From contig JACRJM010000015.1 of the NCBI GenBank assembly GCA_016219965.1, positions 549,963 to 613,962 on the forward strand: 64,000 bases of DNA, in the 5' to 3' direction. The first letter of the stretch is position 1. Every line of letters begins with the position of its first letter. The position numbers and the translations under genes were made by a program. Below the pieces are notes generated by a model. It was not told the DNA's origin. It was given only the letters and a program-made list of their open reading frames with translations, and searched no databases. Below, in pieces: positions 37,108 to 45,792 of the stretch. This stretch comes from Candidatus Schekmanbacteria bacterium (GTDB lineage: Bacteria > Schekmanbacteria > GWA2-38-11 > J061).

Positions 37108-38252
37108 AGATACTCATTGTTGACGACAATAGTGATGACAGAGAGTTATTGCGTTTAATCATTGAAAGACACGGACATCAGGTCATAGAAGCCTGCAACG
37201 GACAGGAGGGGCTGTCGATTGCTGCTAAACAAAAACCTAATATAATAATCTCTGATGCACTGATGCCTGTGATGGATGGATTTCAGTTCCTTAGAAACAC
37301 AAAAAAAGACAAGACTCTGAACTCCATACCTTTCATATTTTACTCAGCCACTTACAAAGAATATCAGGATGCAGAGCTTGCATTGTCTCTTGGAGCCGAT
37401 GCTTTCATCATTAAACCAAAAGACCCGGCGGAATTATGGAAGGAGATAGAAGATATATTAAAAGAAAATAAGAGTGAGAAACCTGTAACAGCCCAACTCA
37501 TCGAAGAAGATGAAGAGTACCTGAAAAGGTACAGCGAGATAGTTGCAATAAAGCTTGAAGAAAAAATCAGAGAACTTGAAGGCGAGATTGCCGCCCGTAG
37601 GAAGACAGAAGAACTGATTAAGAAGAGCGAAAAAAAATTATTAGATATCACCTCAAGTTTAGGCGAGGGGATTTACGTTTTTGATTTGCAGGGCTTAATT
37701 ACCTTCATGAATCCTATGGCTGAGCGTCTCATTGGCTGGACAATGGATGAATTAAATGAAAAAGGAGCACATAATCTTATCCATTACCGCAAGGCAGACG
37801 GCACTCCGCTGCCATTGGAGGAGTGCCCTATGCATAATATCACCAAAACCGGCAATCACTATATTTCAAAAGATGAAGTTTTTATACGCAAAGACGGCAC
37901 TGTTCTCCCAATATCAGTTATATCAACACCCATTATTGAAGAAGGAAAAATTATTGCTTCAGTTACAGCTTTTCGCGATTTTACGGATCGCAGACGGTTA
38001 GAGGAAGAAAGAGAAAAACTGATACTTGAACTGCAGGACGCGCTTGCCAAAGTCAAGACCCTTAGCGGGATGCTTCCTATCTGCTCTTCCTGCAAAAAGA
38101 TAAGAGATGACAAAGGGTACTGGAACCAGATTGAATCATATATCTCGGAAAATTCCGATGTTCTTTTCAGTCACAGCCTGTGCCCTGATTGCGCGGAAAA
38201 AATGCTTGAAGAGATTAAACAGATGAAATTAAAAAACCATCCGGAAAAATAA
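37104..38252 (+). CDS. Receiver-PAS protein with C-terminal Cys-rich module
   Basis: A 382-residue protein. The receiver (1-125) has VDDNSDD, Asp in IISDALMPVMDGF and Lys in FIIKPKDP. A coiled coil follows (about 140-180), then a PAS domain (about 190-305, YVFDLQGLITFMNPMAERLIGW). The C-terminal module (about 320-370) contains LPICSSCKKIRDDKGYWNQI and SLCPDCAEKM, two CxxC pairs that look zinc-binding. This module recurs at the ends of bacterial signalling proteins without assigned function. There is no kinase or DNA-binding domain. The receiver and linker closely resemble those of the next protein, pointing to a local duplication. Confidence 0.86.
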   Translation: MKILIVDDNSDDRELLRLIIERHGHQVIEACNGQEGLSIAAKQKPNIIISDALMPVMDGFQFLRNTKKDKTLNSIPFIFYSATYKEYQDAELALSLGADAFIIKPKDPAELWKEIEDILKENKSEKPVTAQLIEEDEEYLKRYSEIVAIKLEEKIRELEGEIAARRKTEELIKKSEKKLLDITSSLGEGIYVFDLQGLITFMNPMAERLIGWTMDELNEKGAHNLIHYRKADGTPLPLEECPMHNITKTGNHYISKDEVFIRKDGTVLPISVISTPIIEEGKIIASVTAFRDFTDRRRLEEEREKLILELQDALAKVKTLSGMLPICSSCKKIRDDKGYWNQIESYISENSDVLFSHSLCPDCAEKMLEEIKQMKLKNHPEK

Positions 38253-38257
38253 TAAAA

Positions 38258-40300
38258 ATGATAATACTCATCGTTGATGACAATAGTGATGACAGGGAAA
38301 TCCTGAAGTGCACTCTTGAGAGACATGGACATGAAACCATAGAAGCCTGCAATGGACAGGAAGCTCTTTCAATAGCGGCTCTCAAAAAACCTGACATCAT
38401 AATCTCCGATGCACTGATGCCTGTTATGGATGGATTCCAGTTCCTCAGGACCATAAAGAAAAACAAGATTCTTAACGCCATACCTTTCATATTCTACTCG
38501 GCTACTTACAAAGAATATCAGGATGCAGAGCTTGCATTGTCTCTTGGAGCAGAGGCTTTTATCATAAAACCCAAAGATCCTTCTGAATTGTGGAAGGAGA
38601 TAGAATTCATATTAAAAGAAAACAAGGTAGAGAAAATCGTGACAGCCGAGCTTATAAAGGAAGATGAAGAGTATCTGAAGAGATACAGCGAAGTCGTCGC
38701 GATCAAGCTTGAAGAAAAAGTCAGAGAGCTTGAAGAAAGCCGTAACAATTACCAGAAAATTGCAGAAAGTCTGCGGGAAAAGGAAGCCTTCATCAAAAAC
38801 ATCTTTGAAACAGTTGATGAAGGGTTCATTATAATAAACAAAGATTTCAAGATATTGACTGCCAACAGCTCATTTTGCAATGAATTTAAACTTGCACTTG
38901 CGGATATCGTGGGAAACCACTGTTATAAGATATCTCATCACTTGGATAAGCCCTGTTTCGAATTCGGAGAAGCATGTCCGGTTAAAGAGACCTTTGAAAC
39001 GGGAAAGCCTCATTCATCAGTTTATGCACTTTATGATGAGAGTGAGGTACCAATTTATATAGAAGTAAAGGCTTATCCTGTGACTGACAGTTCCAACAAA
39101 GTCACTTCCGTAATAGAGACTTTGAATAATATTACGGAAAAAAGAAAGCTTGAAGAACAGCTTCGCCAGGCGCAGAAGATGGAGGCAATCGGTCAGCTTG
39201 CCGGCGGGATCGCCCATGACTTCAACAATATTCTTTCCGCAATAATCGGTTATGGCAACCTCTTAGAGATGAAGATGAAATCTGACAACCCGTTAAAGGT
39301 CAATGTCAACCATATACTTGAATCAGCAGAAAGAGCAGCCAGCCTGACACACAGCCTCCTTGCATTCAGCAGAAAACAGATAATTGAAATGAAGCATGTC
39401 AATCTGAATGAAGTGATAAAAAGGGTTGATAAGTTCCTCGCAAGGATTATAGGCGAAGACATAGATCTAAGCATGAAACTGAGCGAAACCAGTTTAAATA
39501 TAATGGCTGACGCCGGCCAGATAGAACAGGTGCTGATGAACATAGCGGCAAACGCAAGGGATGCTATGCCTCAGGGAGGCAAGTTGTCAATTGAAACAGA
39601 ATCAGTTGAATTGGATGAAATATTCATAAAGGCGCACGGTTATGGGGAAAAAGGAAATTATGCTCTTATATCTGTCTCGGATACAGGGATAGGAATGGAT
39701 GAAAAAACCCAGAAAAAGATATTCGAGCCGTTTTTTACGACAAAGGAAACAGGGAAAGGCACGGGACTTGGACTTTCAATCGTGTACGGGATAATAAAAC
39801 AGCATAATGGATATATAAATGTTTACAGTGAACCCGGGCAAGGCACAACATTTAAAATATATCTTCCTGCTATAACAGCAAAGGAAGAAGAGAAGCAGAC
39901 AGCAATCATTCAGCCTGTGATGCCCACCGGCAGTGAGACAATACTTGTCGCAGAAGATAATGAAACAGTAAGAGAACTTATGTCATCTATGCTTGAGACA
40001 TTCGGCTACAAGGTTATGACGGCAGATGACGGACAGGATGCAATAATTAAATTTACCGAAGATAAAGACAAGATTGATCTTGTCATCCTTGATCTGATAA
40101 TGCCAAAAAAAAACGGCAGAGAGGCTTACAATGCGATAAAGAAAATAAAGCCTGCTATGAAATTTATTTTTATGAGCGGATATACGGCAGACAAGATATA
40201 CAAGGATGGTTACCTTGAGGAAGGCTCAAATTACATCCTGAAACCTTTCTCTCCAAGGGACTTTTTAATTAAAGTAAGAGATGTGCTGGATAAAGCATGA
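38258..40300 (+). CDS. Hybrid histidine kinase: receiver-PAS-HisKA-HATPase-receiver
   Basis: A 680-residue protein. The N-terminal receiver (1-125) is nearly a copy of the preceding protein's, followed by the same linker KEDEEYLKRYSEVVAIKLEE. The PAS domain (about 180-290) contains CPVKETFETG. The HisKA H-box is GGIAHDFNNILSAIIGYGNL (around 314), and the HATPase has NIAANARDAMPQGG, DTGIGMDEKT, FFTTKE and GTGLGLSIVYGII. A second receiver lies at about 560-680 (VAEDNETVR, LVILDLIMPKKNG, LKPFSP). Receivers at both ends of the kinase suggest a phosphorelay within the operon. It ends 18 bases from a convergent HEPN gene, without a visible terminator. Confidence 0.92.
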   Translation: MIILIVDDNSDDREILKCTLERHGHETIEACNGQEALSIAALKKPDIIISDALMPVMDGFQFLRTIKKNKILNAIPFIFYSATYKEYQDAELALSLGAEAFIIKPKDPSELWKEIEFILKENKVEKIVTAELIKEDEEYLKRYSEVVAIKLEEKVRELEESRNNYQKIAESLREKEAFIKNIFETVDEGFIIINKDFKILTANSSFCNEFKLALADIVGNHCYKISHHLDKPCFEFGEACPVKETFETGKPHSSVYALYDESEVPIYIEVKAYPVTDSSNKVTSVIETLNNITEKRKLEEQLRQAQKMEAIGQLAGGIAHDFNNILSAIIGYGNLLEMKMKSDNPLKVNVNHILESAERAASLTHSLLAFSRKQIIEMKHVNLNEVIKRVDKFLARIIGEDIDLSMKLSETSLNIMADAGQIEQVLMNIAANARDAMPQGGKLSIETESVELDEIFIKAHGYGEKGNYALISVSDTGIGMDEKTQKKIFEPFFTTKETGKGTGLGLSIVYGIIKQHNGYINVYSEPGQGTTFKIYLPAITAKEEEKQTAIIQPVMPTGSETILVAEDNETVRELMSSMLETFGYKVMTADDGQDAIIKFTEDKDKIDLVILDLIMPKKNGREAYNAIKKIKPAMKFIFMSGYTADKIYKDGYLEEGSNYILKPFSPRDFLIKVRDVLDKA

Positions 40301-40318
40301 TGGGGAAAGCGGTTTTAT

Positions 40319-40753
40319 CTAATAAATAAGCTTACCTAAATTCAGTATATTGTCAGCATATCTCTTATATAAAGCAACTATTACATCAATCTTTCTTTTC
40401 CCCCATGTCAGATAGATGTTCACATCATAAGAATGCACAATCTCATTTCTGAGTGAAACAGTATCAATGAAGAGCTTGATGTCTTTATCTTCAAAAGCAA
40501 TTCCATTTTTATCACAAATATCCTGAAGATCCCTGAATGAACGCTTTGATGAAAAAGGTTTCTCGTTCTTAACCTTTTTTATTACAATCTCATTCACATC
40601 AATGGCACAATCAACCAGCTCCTGAATTATCTTTTCAACGAATTTGAGGTCTTTGTAATTTTTTCTGATCTCATCAATTGTCTTCCCTTCAAACTCCTTG
40701 AGTATTTTAAGATGATCAGCCAGAAAATGTAATTTTTTCTCAATCTGCTTCAT
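40319..40753 (-). CDS. HepT-like HEPN-domain toxin (first MNT/HEPN pair)
   Basis: A 144-residue helical protein of the HEPN/HepT (DUF86-like) group. The RNase-type motif RNEIVHSYD (RNxxxH, about 108-116) is intact. The family includes HepT toxins, tRNA-directed RNases that are silenced when a partner nucleotidyltransferase adenylylates the HEPN Tyr; a Tyr follows the His here. The gene lies 4 bases downstream of the MNT nucleotidyltransferase gene, the standard order. The long N-terminal region, LHFLADHLKILKEFEGK, differs from the other two HEPN proteins in the window, so this is not a recent duplicate. Confidence 0.83.
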   Translation of the reverse strand: MKQIEKKLHFLADHLKILKEFEGKTIDEIRKNYKDLKFVEKIIQELVDCAIDVNEIVIKKVKNEKPFSSKRSFRDLQDICDKNGIAFEDKDIKLFIDTVSLRNEIVHSYDVNIYLTWGKRKIDVIVALYKRYADNILNLGKLIY

Positions 40754-40757
40754 AAGA

Positions 40758-41174
40758 TCATATATTCCTTAACTTTTCTTTAACAGTCTCAGACAACCCT
40801 GTTATAAACCTCATGTTATCTTCATAAGTAAACCGTGCCCAGCTCAGAAAGTTCTGATATGTCTCATCGCTTTCTGAATAAAGAGGGACTCCATATTTTG
40901 CTATCTGGTAAAGGAGAATCGGGTTTTCCGAAGTTACAAGAACAATGTCAGCCTCCCTTCTCTCAATATCTTCAACTTCCATGAAATCATAAATTAAATT
41001 GCTCAGCATTTCCTTCTCAATAAACTCATTTGTATTTTGCGGAAGTATGGCAATATCCATATCGCTTTTCTCATCATATATCCCCTTTGCCAGCCCGCCA
41101 AAGAGTATGACAAGTTTCAGGGAGTATTTCCCCGCCAGTTTGCTTATTATTTCAAGGCTTTTTTCAGTGAGCAT
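40758..41174 (-). CDS. MNT-type nucleotidyltransferase antitoxin (first MNT/HEPN pair)
   Basis: A 138-residue minimal nucleotidyltransferase. The core is LFGGLAKGIYDEKSDMDIAIL (around 25-45), with the DxD metal pair and a third Asp in READIVLV. The usual GSx10DxD motif reads GG here, so the normally conserved Ser is Gly. In characterised MntA/HepT systems this enzyme AMPylates the toxin. It starts 9 bases after the stop of a 31-residue ORF that itself follows a RhuM-Fic gene, so it sits in a chain of toxin-type genes read from hsdM. Confidence 0.8.
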   Translation of the reverse strand: MLTEKSLEIISKLAGKYSLKLVILFGGLAKGIYDEKSDMDIAILPQNTNEFIEKEMLSNLIYDFMEVEDIERREADIVLVTSENPILLYQIAKYGVPLYSESDETYQNFLSWARFTYEDNMRFITGLSETVKEKLRNI

Positions 41175-41183
41175 ATAATCATC

Positions 41184-41279
41184 TTATAATTCTGAAAGGC
41201 TGTCCTGCAAGGGAAAAATAGAATTGTTTAATGCATAAGAAATTAAATTTGTGAATTCAATTTTTGTTAACGCTGCCAT
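41184..41279 (-). CDS. Short 31-residue ORF between Fic and MNT genes, function unknown
   Basis: An ATG at 41279, two bases after the Fic stop, opens 31 codons ending in TAA nine bases before the MNT start. The peptide begins MAALTKIEFTNLISYALNN and ends FPLQDSLSEL. It fills the 107-base gap almost exactly, with GAGAA upstream, as expected for an operonic small gene. It could be a small antitoxin, the stub of a decayed gene such as hsdS or hsdR, or chance. Confidence 0.35.
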   Translation of the reverse strand: MAALTKIEFTNLISYALNNSIFPLQDSLSEL

Positions 41280-41281
41280 AA

Positions 41282-42232
41282 CTATTTTCTCAAAAGCATT
41301 GTTACCAATCCTGTCATTTTATCTTTGTCTTTTGGATTACTTTCAGCAATTAGAAGAGTTAATGCTGTAAGGGCTTCCGGCGTAAGTTTCGAGGTGTTGA
41401 GTGCGCATGCTCTTTTCAAATACCATACAAAGGCAAATGCGCCGCTCCGCTTGTTGCCGTCAGCAAAGGGGTGGTTTTTTACCATAAAATAGAGAAGATG
41501 AGCCGCCTTTTCTTCGATACCCGGATACAGCTCTTCTCCGGCGAAAGACTGCATTACATTCCCTACAATTCCTTCAATTGCATCTTTGTTTTTTTCAACA
41601 GCAAACAGATTGCTTGCTTCCCCTTTTTTCAGGAGCTCTGCTTTGAGTTCCGCGATACCTCCCATAAGGTCGCCTGCAACAAAGGAAACCTTTTTCTTTG
41701 TTGTTTTCCCATGAGGGAAAGTGTTCTTGTCATAAGCATCAAGGGAAAACCATGTGCCGGCAAATGCTTTGATGAGTTCCAGAATAGTGTCGGTGTCGGA
41801 TTTCATTCCTGCCGGCAAAAGTGTGCGGACGTTTTCGACAGCCAGTATAAACGAGTCGTAGTTTTTGGCTATCCGCTTTCTGTTGATGGTATAGCCGTCT
41901 AAAATATGAGACCTGAGGGTTTTTGTCGCCCACTTACGAAATTCAATTGCCACTTTTGAATTTGTTCGATAGCCTACAGACAACACAACATCCAGAGAAT
42001 AAAAAGCCACTGGTTTATCGGCATTTGCAATATGCATTTTTTGCATATTGCTTTTTTCATCAATTTCATTGTCTTTAAAGATATTATTAATATGACGTGA
42101 TACCACTGATTGATCAACACCAAAAAGTTTTACAATTTGCGCCTGACTTGCCCATAGAGTTTCTTTCCTCAAATCGCCTTTTAGCTCTATTGCACCTGAT
42201 TTGCTTTGGTAAATAATAACTTCTTTTTTCAT
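41282..42232 (-). CDS. RhuM-Fic fusion protein (Fic/Doc AMPylase-like toxin)
   Basis: A 316-residue two-part protein. Residues 1-115 match the RhuM/virulence-protein domain ([71 protein letters not shown]), with a winged-helix-like segment. The C-terminal half is a Fic/Doc domain with [13 protein letters not shown] (around 254), agreeing with HxFx(D/E)GNxR in all key positions. Fic proteins transfer AMP or other groups to target proteins. No inhibitory [S/T]xxxE[G/N] helix is obvious by eye. It overlaps the hsdM stop by 4 bases (ATGA). RhuM and Fic genes often sit inside type I restriction operons. Confidence 0.85.
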   Translation of the reverse strand: MKKEVIIYQSKSGAIELKGDLRKETLWASQAQIVKLFGVDQSVVSRHINNIFKDNEIDEKSNMQKMHIANADKPVAFYSLDVVLSVGYRTNSKVAIEFRKWATKTLRSHILDGYTINRKRIAKNYDSFILAVENVRTLLPAGMKSDTDTILELIKAFAGTWFSLDAYDKNTFPHGKTTKKKVSFVAGDLMGGIAELKAELLKKGEASNLFAVEKNKDAIEGIVGNVMQSFAGEELYPGIEEKAAHLLYFMVKNHPFADGNKRSGAFAFVWYLKRACALNTSKLTPEALTALTLLIAESNPKDKDKMTGLVTMLLRK

Positions 42233-43785
42233 AAGTCTTCCAAATTAAAACCAATGTTTTTCAGTTGTTTTTTTATTTCCTCATTCATCTTTTGTTCTTC
42301 AGCTATTTGCGCTGAAAGTTCAGTCATTAACTTTGCAATTTTATCTTCAAACAGAATGCCGTCATCTTCTTCATCTTTAATGCCAACATAACGTCCGGGC
42401 GTAAGGACAAAATTATGTTTGGTTACTTCTTCAATGTTTGCAGACTTGCAGAATCCTTTGATATTTTCATATTTTCCGCCTTCTGTTCTCCATTCATGAT
42501 AGGTACCTGCGATTTTGGCAATGTCGTCTTCGCTGAAAGCACGATGTGTGCGGTCTTCCATATAACCTATCTCACTTGTATCAATAAATAGAATCTCACC
42601 AGCACGTTTCCTGTCCCCATTCCCGCTTCTTTTCCTTGAAATAAACCAGATGCAGGCAGGAATCCCGGTGTTATAGAAAAGCTGTTTTGGAAGTGCGACA
42701 ATACAATCAACGAGATCATTTTCAATAAGAGTTTTTCTGATTTCCCCTTCGTTGCTGGTTTGAGATGAAAGTGAACCATTGGCAAGAACACAAGCCATCA
42801 AACCCTTTGGCGAAAGATGATAAATCATCTGCTGAAGCCAGGCAAAATTGGCATTGTTTGCAGGAGGGGTGCCATATTTCCAGCGGGGGTCATTCTGCAA
42901 TAAGTTTCCTGACCAGTCACTGTCATTAAATGGCGGATTTGCGATGATAAAGTCGGCTTTCAGATCTTTGTGCTGGTCGTTAAGAAAAGAGCCTTCAGTA
43001 TTCCATTTTACCTGTGAGCCATCAATGCCGCGGATTGCAAGATTCATCCGGCACAGGCGATAGGTTGTCTGATTGCTTTCCTGTCCGTAGATCGAGATGT
43101 CGTCAATCTTCCCCTTGTGGCTTTCAACAAATTTTTCACTCATGATGAACATTCCACCGCTTCCGCAGGCAGGGTCAAAGACTCTTCCTTTGAATGGCTC
43201 AATCATTTCAACCATGAGGCGGACTATTGATTTTGGAGTATAGAATTGCCCTCCCTTTTTTCCTTCTGCATTGGCGAATTCGCCAAGAAAATATTCATAC
43301 ACTCTGCCGAGCAGATCTTTAGCTTTTGCCGCCTGATCACCGAGGGCAATATTGCCTATAAGGTCAATCAATCCGCCAAGTGCTGCTTTATCCAGATTAA
43401 GGCGTGCATATACCTTTGGTAAAATACCCTTGAGTGTCTGATTTTCTTTTTCAATCGCTTCCATAGCATCATCAACATCTTTGCCGACTGATGGGAGCTT
43501 TGCTCGTGAATGAAGATAAGACCAGCGTGAAATCTGCGGCACAAAGAAAACATTCTCAGCCCTGTATTCGTCAGGATCTTCCGGGTCAGCTCCGGCATAT
43601 TCTTCTTTACCTTCGGAAAGCTTTGTGTGCAGTTCCTCAAAGGAATCAGAAATGTATTTCAGGAAAATAAGACCAAGAACAATATGCTTATATTCAGCGG
43701 CATCCATATTTTTACGCAGCTTATCCGCTGCCTTAAAGAGAGTTTTCTCAAAGCCCTCTGCTTTGCCATTGTTATTTTTTGCCAT
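42229..43785 (-). CDS. hsdM: Type I restriction-modification methyltransferase subunit
   Basis: A 518-residue N6-adenine DNA methyltransferase. The N-terminal HsdM_N helical domain spans about 10-145 ([21 protein letters not shown]). The AdoMet-binding region is [12 protein letters not shown], the catalytic NPPF is in [13 protein letters not shown], and [17 protein letters not shown] and [11 protein letters not shown] complete the family pattern. A full-length HsdM needs HsdS for sequence recognition and HsdR for cleavage. Neither is in the window: a RhuM-Fic gene overlaps its 3' end and proS lies upstream. It may be an orphan or depend on HsdS encoded elsewhere. Confidence 0.94.
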   Translation of the reverse strand: MAKNNNGKAEGFEKTLFKAADKLRKNMDAAEYKHIVLGLIFLKYISDSFEELHTKLSEGKEEYAGADPEDPDEYRAENVFFVPQISRWSYLHSRAKLPSVGKDVDDAMEAIEKENQTLKGILPKVYARLNLDKAALGGLIDLIGNIALGDQAAKAKDLLGRVYEYFLGEFANAEGKKGGQFYTPKSIVRLMVEMIEPFKGRVFDPACGSGGMFIMSEKFVESHKGKIDDISIYGQESNQTTYRLCRMNLAIRGIDGSQVKWNTEGSFLNDQHKDLKADFIIANPPFNDSDWSGNLLQNDPRWKYGTPPANNANFAWLQQMIYHLSPKGLMACVLANGSLSSQTSNEGEIRKTLIENDLVDCIVALPKQLFYNTGIPACIWFISRKRSGNGDRKRAGEILFIDTSEIGYMEDRTHRAFSEDDIAKIAGTYHEWRTEGGKYENIKGFCKSANIEEVTKHNFVLTPGRYVGIKDEEDDGILFEDKIAKLMTELSAQIAEEQKMNEEIKKQLKNIGFNLEDL

Positions 43786-43890
43786 AAGTTTCCTTGGGTT
43801 AATTGCTCATGTAGGTGTCATTTTTTAGTTGATTAAATATATAACAACAAAAGGATATAACAAAAGAAGAAAATACGTGATCATTATTTC

Positions 43891-43917
43891 TGGATCCCCG
43901 CTTTCGCGGGGATGACA
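43891..43917. repeat. Palindromic intergenic repeat, copy A
   Basis: A perfect 8-bp stem (ATCCCCGC 43894-43901 with GCGGGGAT 43906-43913) around a TTTC loop, framed by TGG and GACA. The same element with two or three changes is found inverted at 54941-54968. It lies between hsdM and proS at the border of the toxin/restriction patch. It resembles the TGGATTCCCGC...GCGGGAATGACA repeats widespread in bacterial genomes. No T run follows, so it is not a plain terminator. Confidence 0.65.
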
Positions 43918-44042
43918 ATGAAGAAGCATGGATGACCTAATGAGAAGCGAAGATAACCAAAAAAGAAAGAAGTATGGCAGAAAAAAAATATGGCAAAATA
44001 AAACGAGTGAATCGCAAAAAAAATAAGGATAGAGATTATTAC

Positions 44043-45749
44043 TCAGGCAAATAGCTTTTTCAGATACTCCTCGGCAGAGCTTTTATCAACGAGGTCGGTC
44101 TTTCCGGTGCGGCGGTCGCGGATTTCGACCATGCCGTTTTTTAAGTTCTTCTCGCCGATTGTCACCCTGTACGGAACACCTATAAGGTCTGCATCCTTGA
44201 ATTTGACACCCGGTCTTTCATCCCTGTCATCAAGCAATACTTCAATATTATCATCACGCAGATTACCATATAATTTCAATGCAATATCAATAGACTCTTC
44301 ATGTTTTGCATTGACAGGAAGGATTATCACTTTAAATGGCGAAATTGGAAGAGGCCAGATGATTCCATTTTCGTCAAAGTTCTGCTCAATGGCAGCGGCG
44401 ATGATCCTGCTTACACCTATGCCATAGCAGCCCATTATCATAAGTTTCTCCGCGCCGTTCTGATCAAGATAGGTCACATTCATAGCCTTTGAATATTTTG
44501 TGCCAAGCTTGAATATATGCCCAACTTCTATCCCCTTCATAAAAGAAAGTGTCCCTCCTTCACAGCGCGGACATCCGTCCCCTTCTACAACAGTTCTGAT
44601 ATCGTAATACTGCTTTATCTCGAAGTCCCTTCCGATGTTGACATTTATAATATGCTTGTCATCTGCATTTGCGCCTGTCACAAAGTTTTCCATCGCTTCC
44701 ACGGAGCTGTCTGCCAATATTCTAATCCCCTTAAGCCCCACTGGACCGGCAAAACCGGTTGCCGCCCCTGTCACGCGCTTTACTGTTTCATCATCTGCAA
44801 GCTCCACAATATCAGAGCCAAGCGCTAACCTTAACTTCGCTTCGTTTATCTCGTAATCTCCTCTTACTATGGCAACAACAGCCTTTCCGTCAGCATTGTA
44901 TATGATGGTCTTTAAAAGGTCTGAAGGTTTAACATTAAGAAACTCCGATACTTCTGCTATCGTTCTCTTGCCTGGCGTGTCAACGGTCTCCAGCTTTTTT
45001 GCTTCTCTGCTTCCCTGATTTTTCTCCCCTCCCCTTACCTCTGCCTTTTCAAGATTTGCCGCATATTTACAAGAACCGCATGTGGCTATCGTCTCTTCGC
45101 CGGTGTCTGCAAGTACCATGAACTCATGTGAGAATTTCCCGCCGATTGTCCCTGTATCAGCCTCGACAGCCCTGTATTTCAAACCGCAGCGGTCAAATAT
45201 CCTGCAATAGGCTTCGTGCATCTTCCGGTAGCTTTCCTCGGCACCCGGCTCATCCGTGTCAAAGCTGTAGGCGTCTTTCATTATGAATTCGCGTGCGCGC
45301 ATAACGCCGAAACGCGGCCTTATCTCGTCCCTGAACTTGGTCTGTATCTGGTAAAGGTTTATTGGAAGCTGGCGGTAGGATTTCACTTCTTTTCTCACTA
45401 TGTCCGTCACGACCTCTTCGTGCGTGGGGCCGTAGCAGAAATCCCTCTCATGCCTGTCCTTTATCCGGAGAAGTTCCTTCCCGTAAAATTCCCAGCGTCC
45501 GCTCTCCTGCCAGAGTTCGCAGGGCTGAATTGAAGGCATCAGTATCTCTATTGCCCCTGCCCTGTTCATTTCTTCGCGGATGATGTTCTCTATTTTCTGT
45601 AATACTTTCATCCCGAGAGGAAGAAAATTATATATGCCGGCAGAAAGCTTCCTTATCATCCCTGCTCTCAGCATCAACTGGTGGCTTATGACTTCAGCTT
45701 CAGAGGGTATTTCCCTAAGCGTTGGTATCAGATAATTGCTCCATTTCAT
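44043..45749 (-). CDS. proS: Prolyl-tRNA synthetase (bacterial type, with editing domain)
   Basis: About 568 residues. A class II synthetase charging tRNA-Pro. Motif 2/3 regions are visible (FRDEIRPRFGVMRAREFIMKD, CYGIGVSRIIAAAIEQ), and TYLDQNGAEKLMIMGCYGIG marks the catalytic end. The YbaK-like editing insert lies at about 230-390 (FLNVKPSDLLKTIIY, VIVRGD-like VAIVRGDYEINE), which clears Ala-tRNA-Pro. The C-terminal anticodon-binding domain includes DDRDERPGVKFKDADLIGVP. I use the inner ATG at 45749, which gives the usual MKWSNYLIPT opening and has GGAG upstream; ATG 45764 is also in frame. It is the last gene of the gltX-to-proS operon. Confidence 0.96.
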   Translation of the reverse strand: MKWSNYLIPTLREIPSEAEVISHQLMLRAGMIRKLSAGIYNFLPLGMKVLQKIENIIREEMNRAGAIEILMPSIQPCELWQESGRWEFYGKELLRIKDRHERDFCYGPTHEEVVTDIVRKEVKSYRQLPINLYQIQTKFRDEIRPRFGVMRAREFIMKDAYSFDTDEPGAEESYRKMHEAYCRIFDRCGLKYRAVEADTGTIGGKFSHEFMVLADTGEETIATCGSCKYAANLEKAEVRGGEKNQGSREAKKLETVDTPGKRTIAEVSEFLNVKPSDLLKTIIYNADGKAVVAIVRGDYEINEAKLRLALGSDIVELADDETVKRVTGAATGFAGPVGLKGIRILADSSVEAMENFVTGANADDKHIINVNIGRDFEIKQYYDIRTVVEGDGCPRCEGGTLSFMKGIEVGHIFKLGTKYSKAMNVTYLDQNGAEKLMIMGCYGIGVSRIIAAAIEQNFDENGIIWPLPISPFKVIILPVNAKHEESIDIALKLYGNLRDDNIEVLLDDRDERPGVKFKDADLIGVPYRVTIGEKNLKNGMVEIRDRRTGKTDLVDKSSAEEYLKKLFA

Positions 45750-45792
45750 TTGTAATTTCTCCATTTCATCTTACGTTTCTCAGGATGTTCTA

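Noticed and set aside
40020-40300. Reading the C-terminal receiver of the hybrid kinase as a separate gene
   Set aside because: It is in frame with the kinase domain, with no internal ribosome site or stop.
40319-44042. A complete type I restriction-modification system
   Set aside because: Only HsdM is present. No HsdS target-recognition repeats or HsdR helicase motifs exist on either strand nearby.
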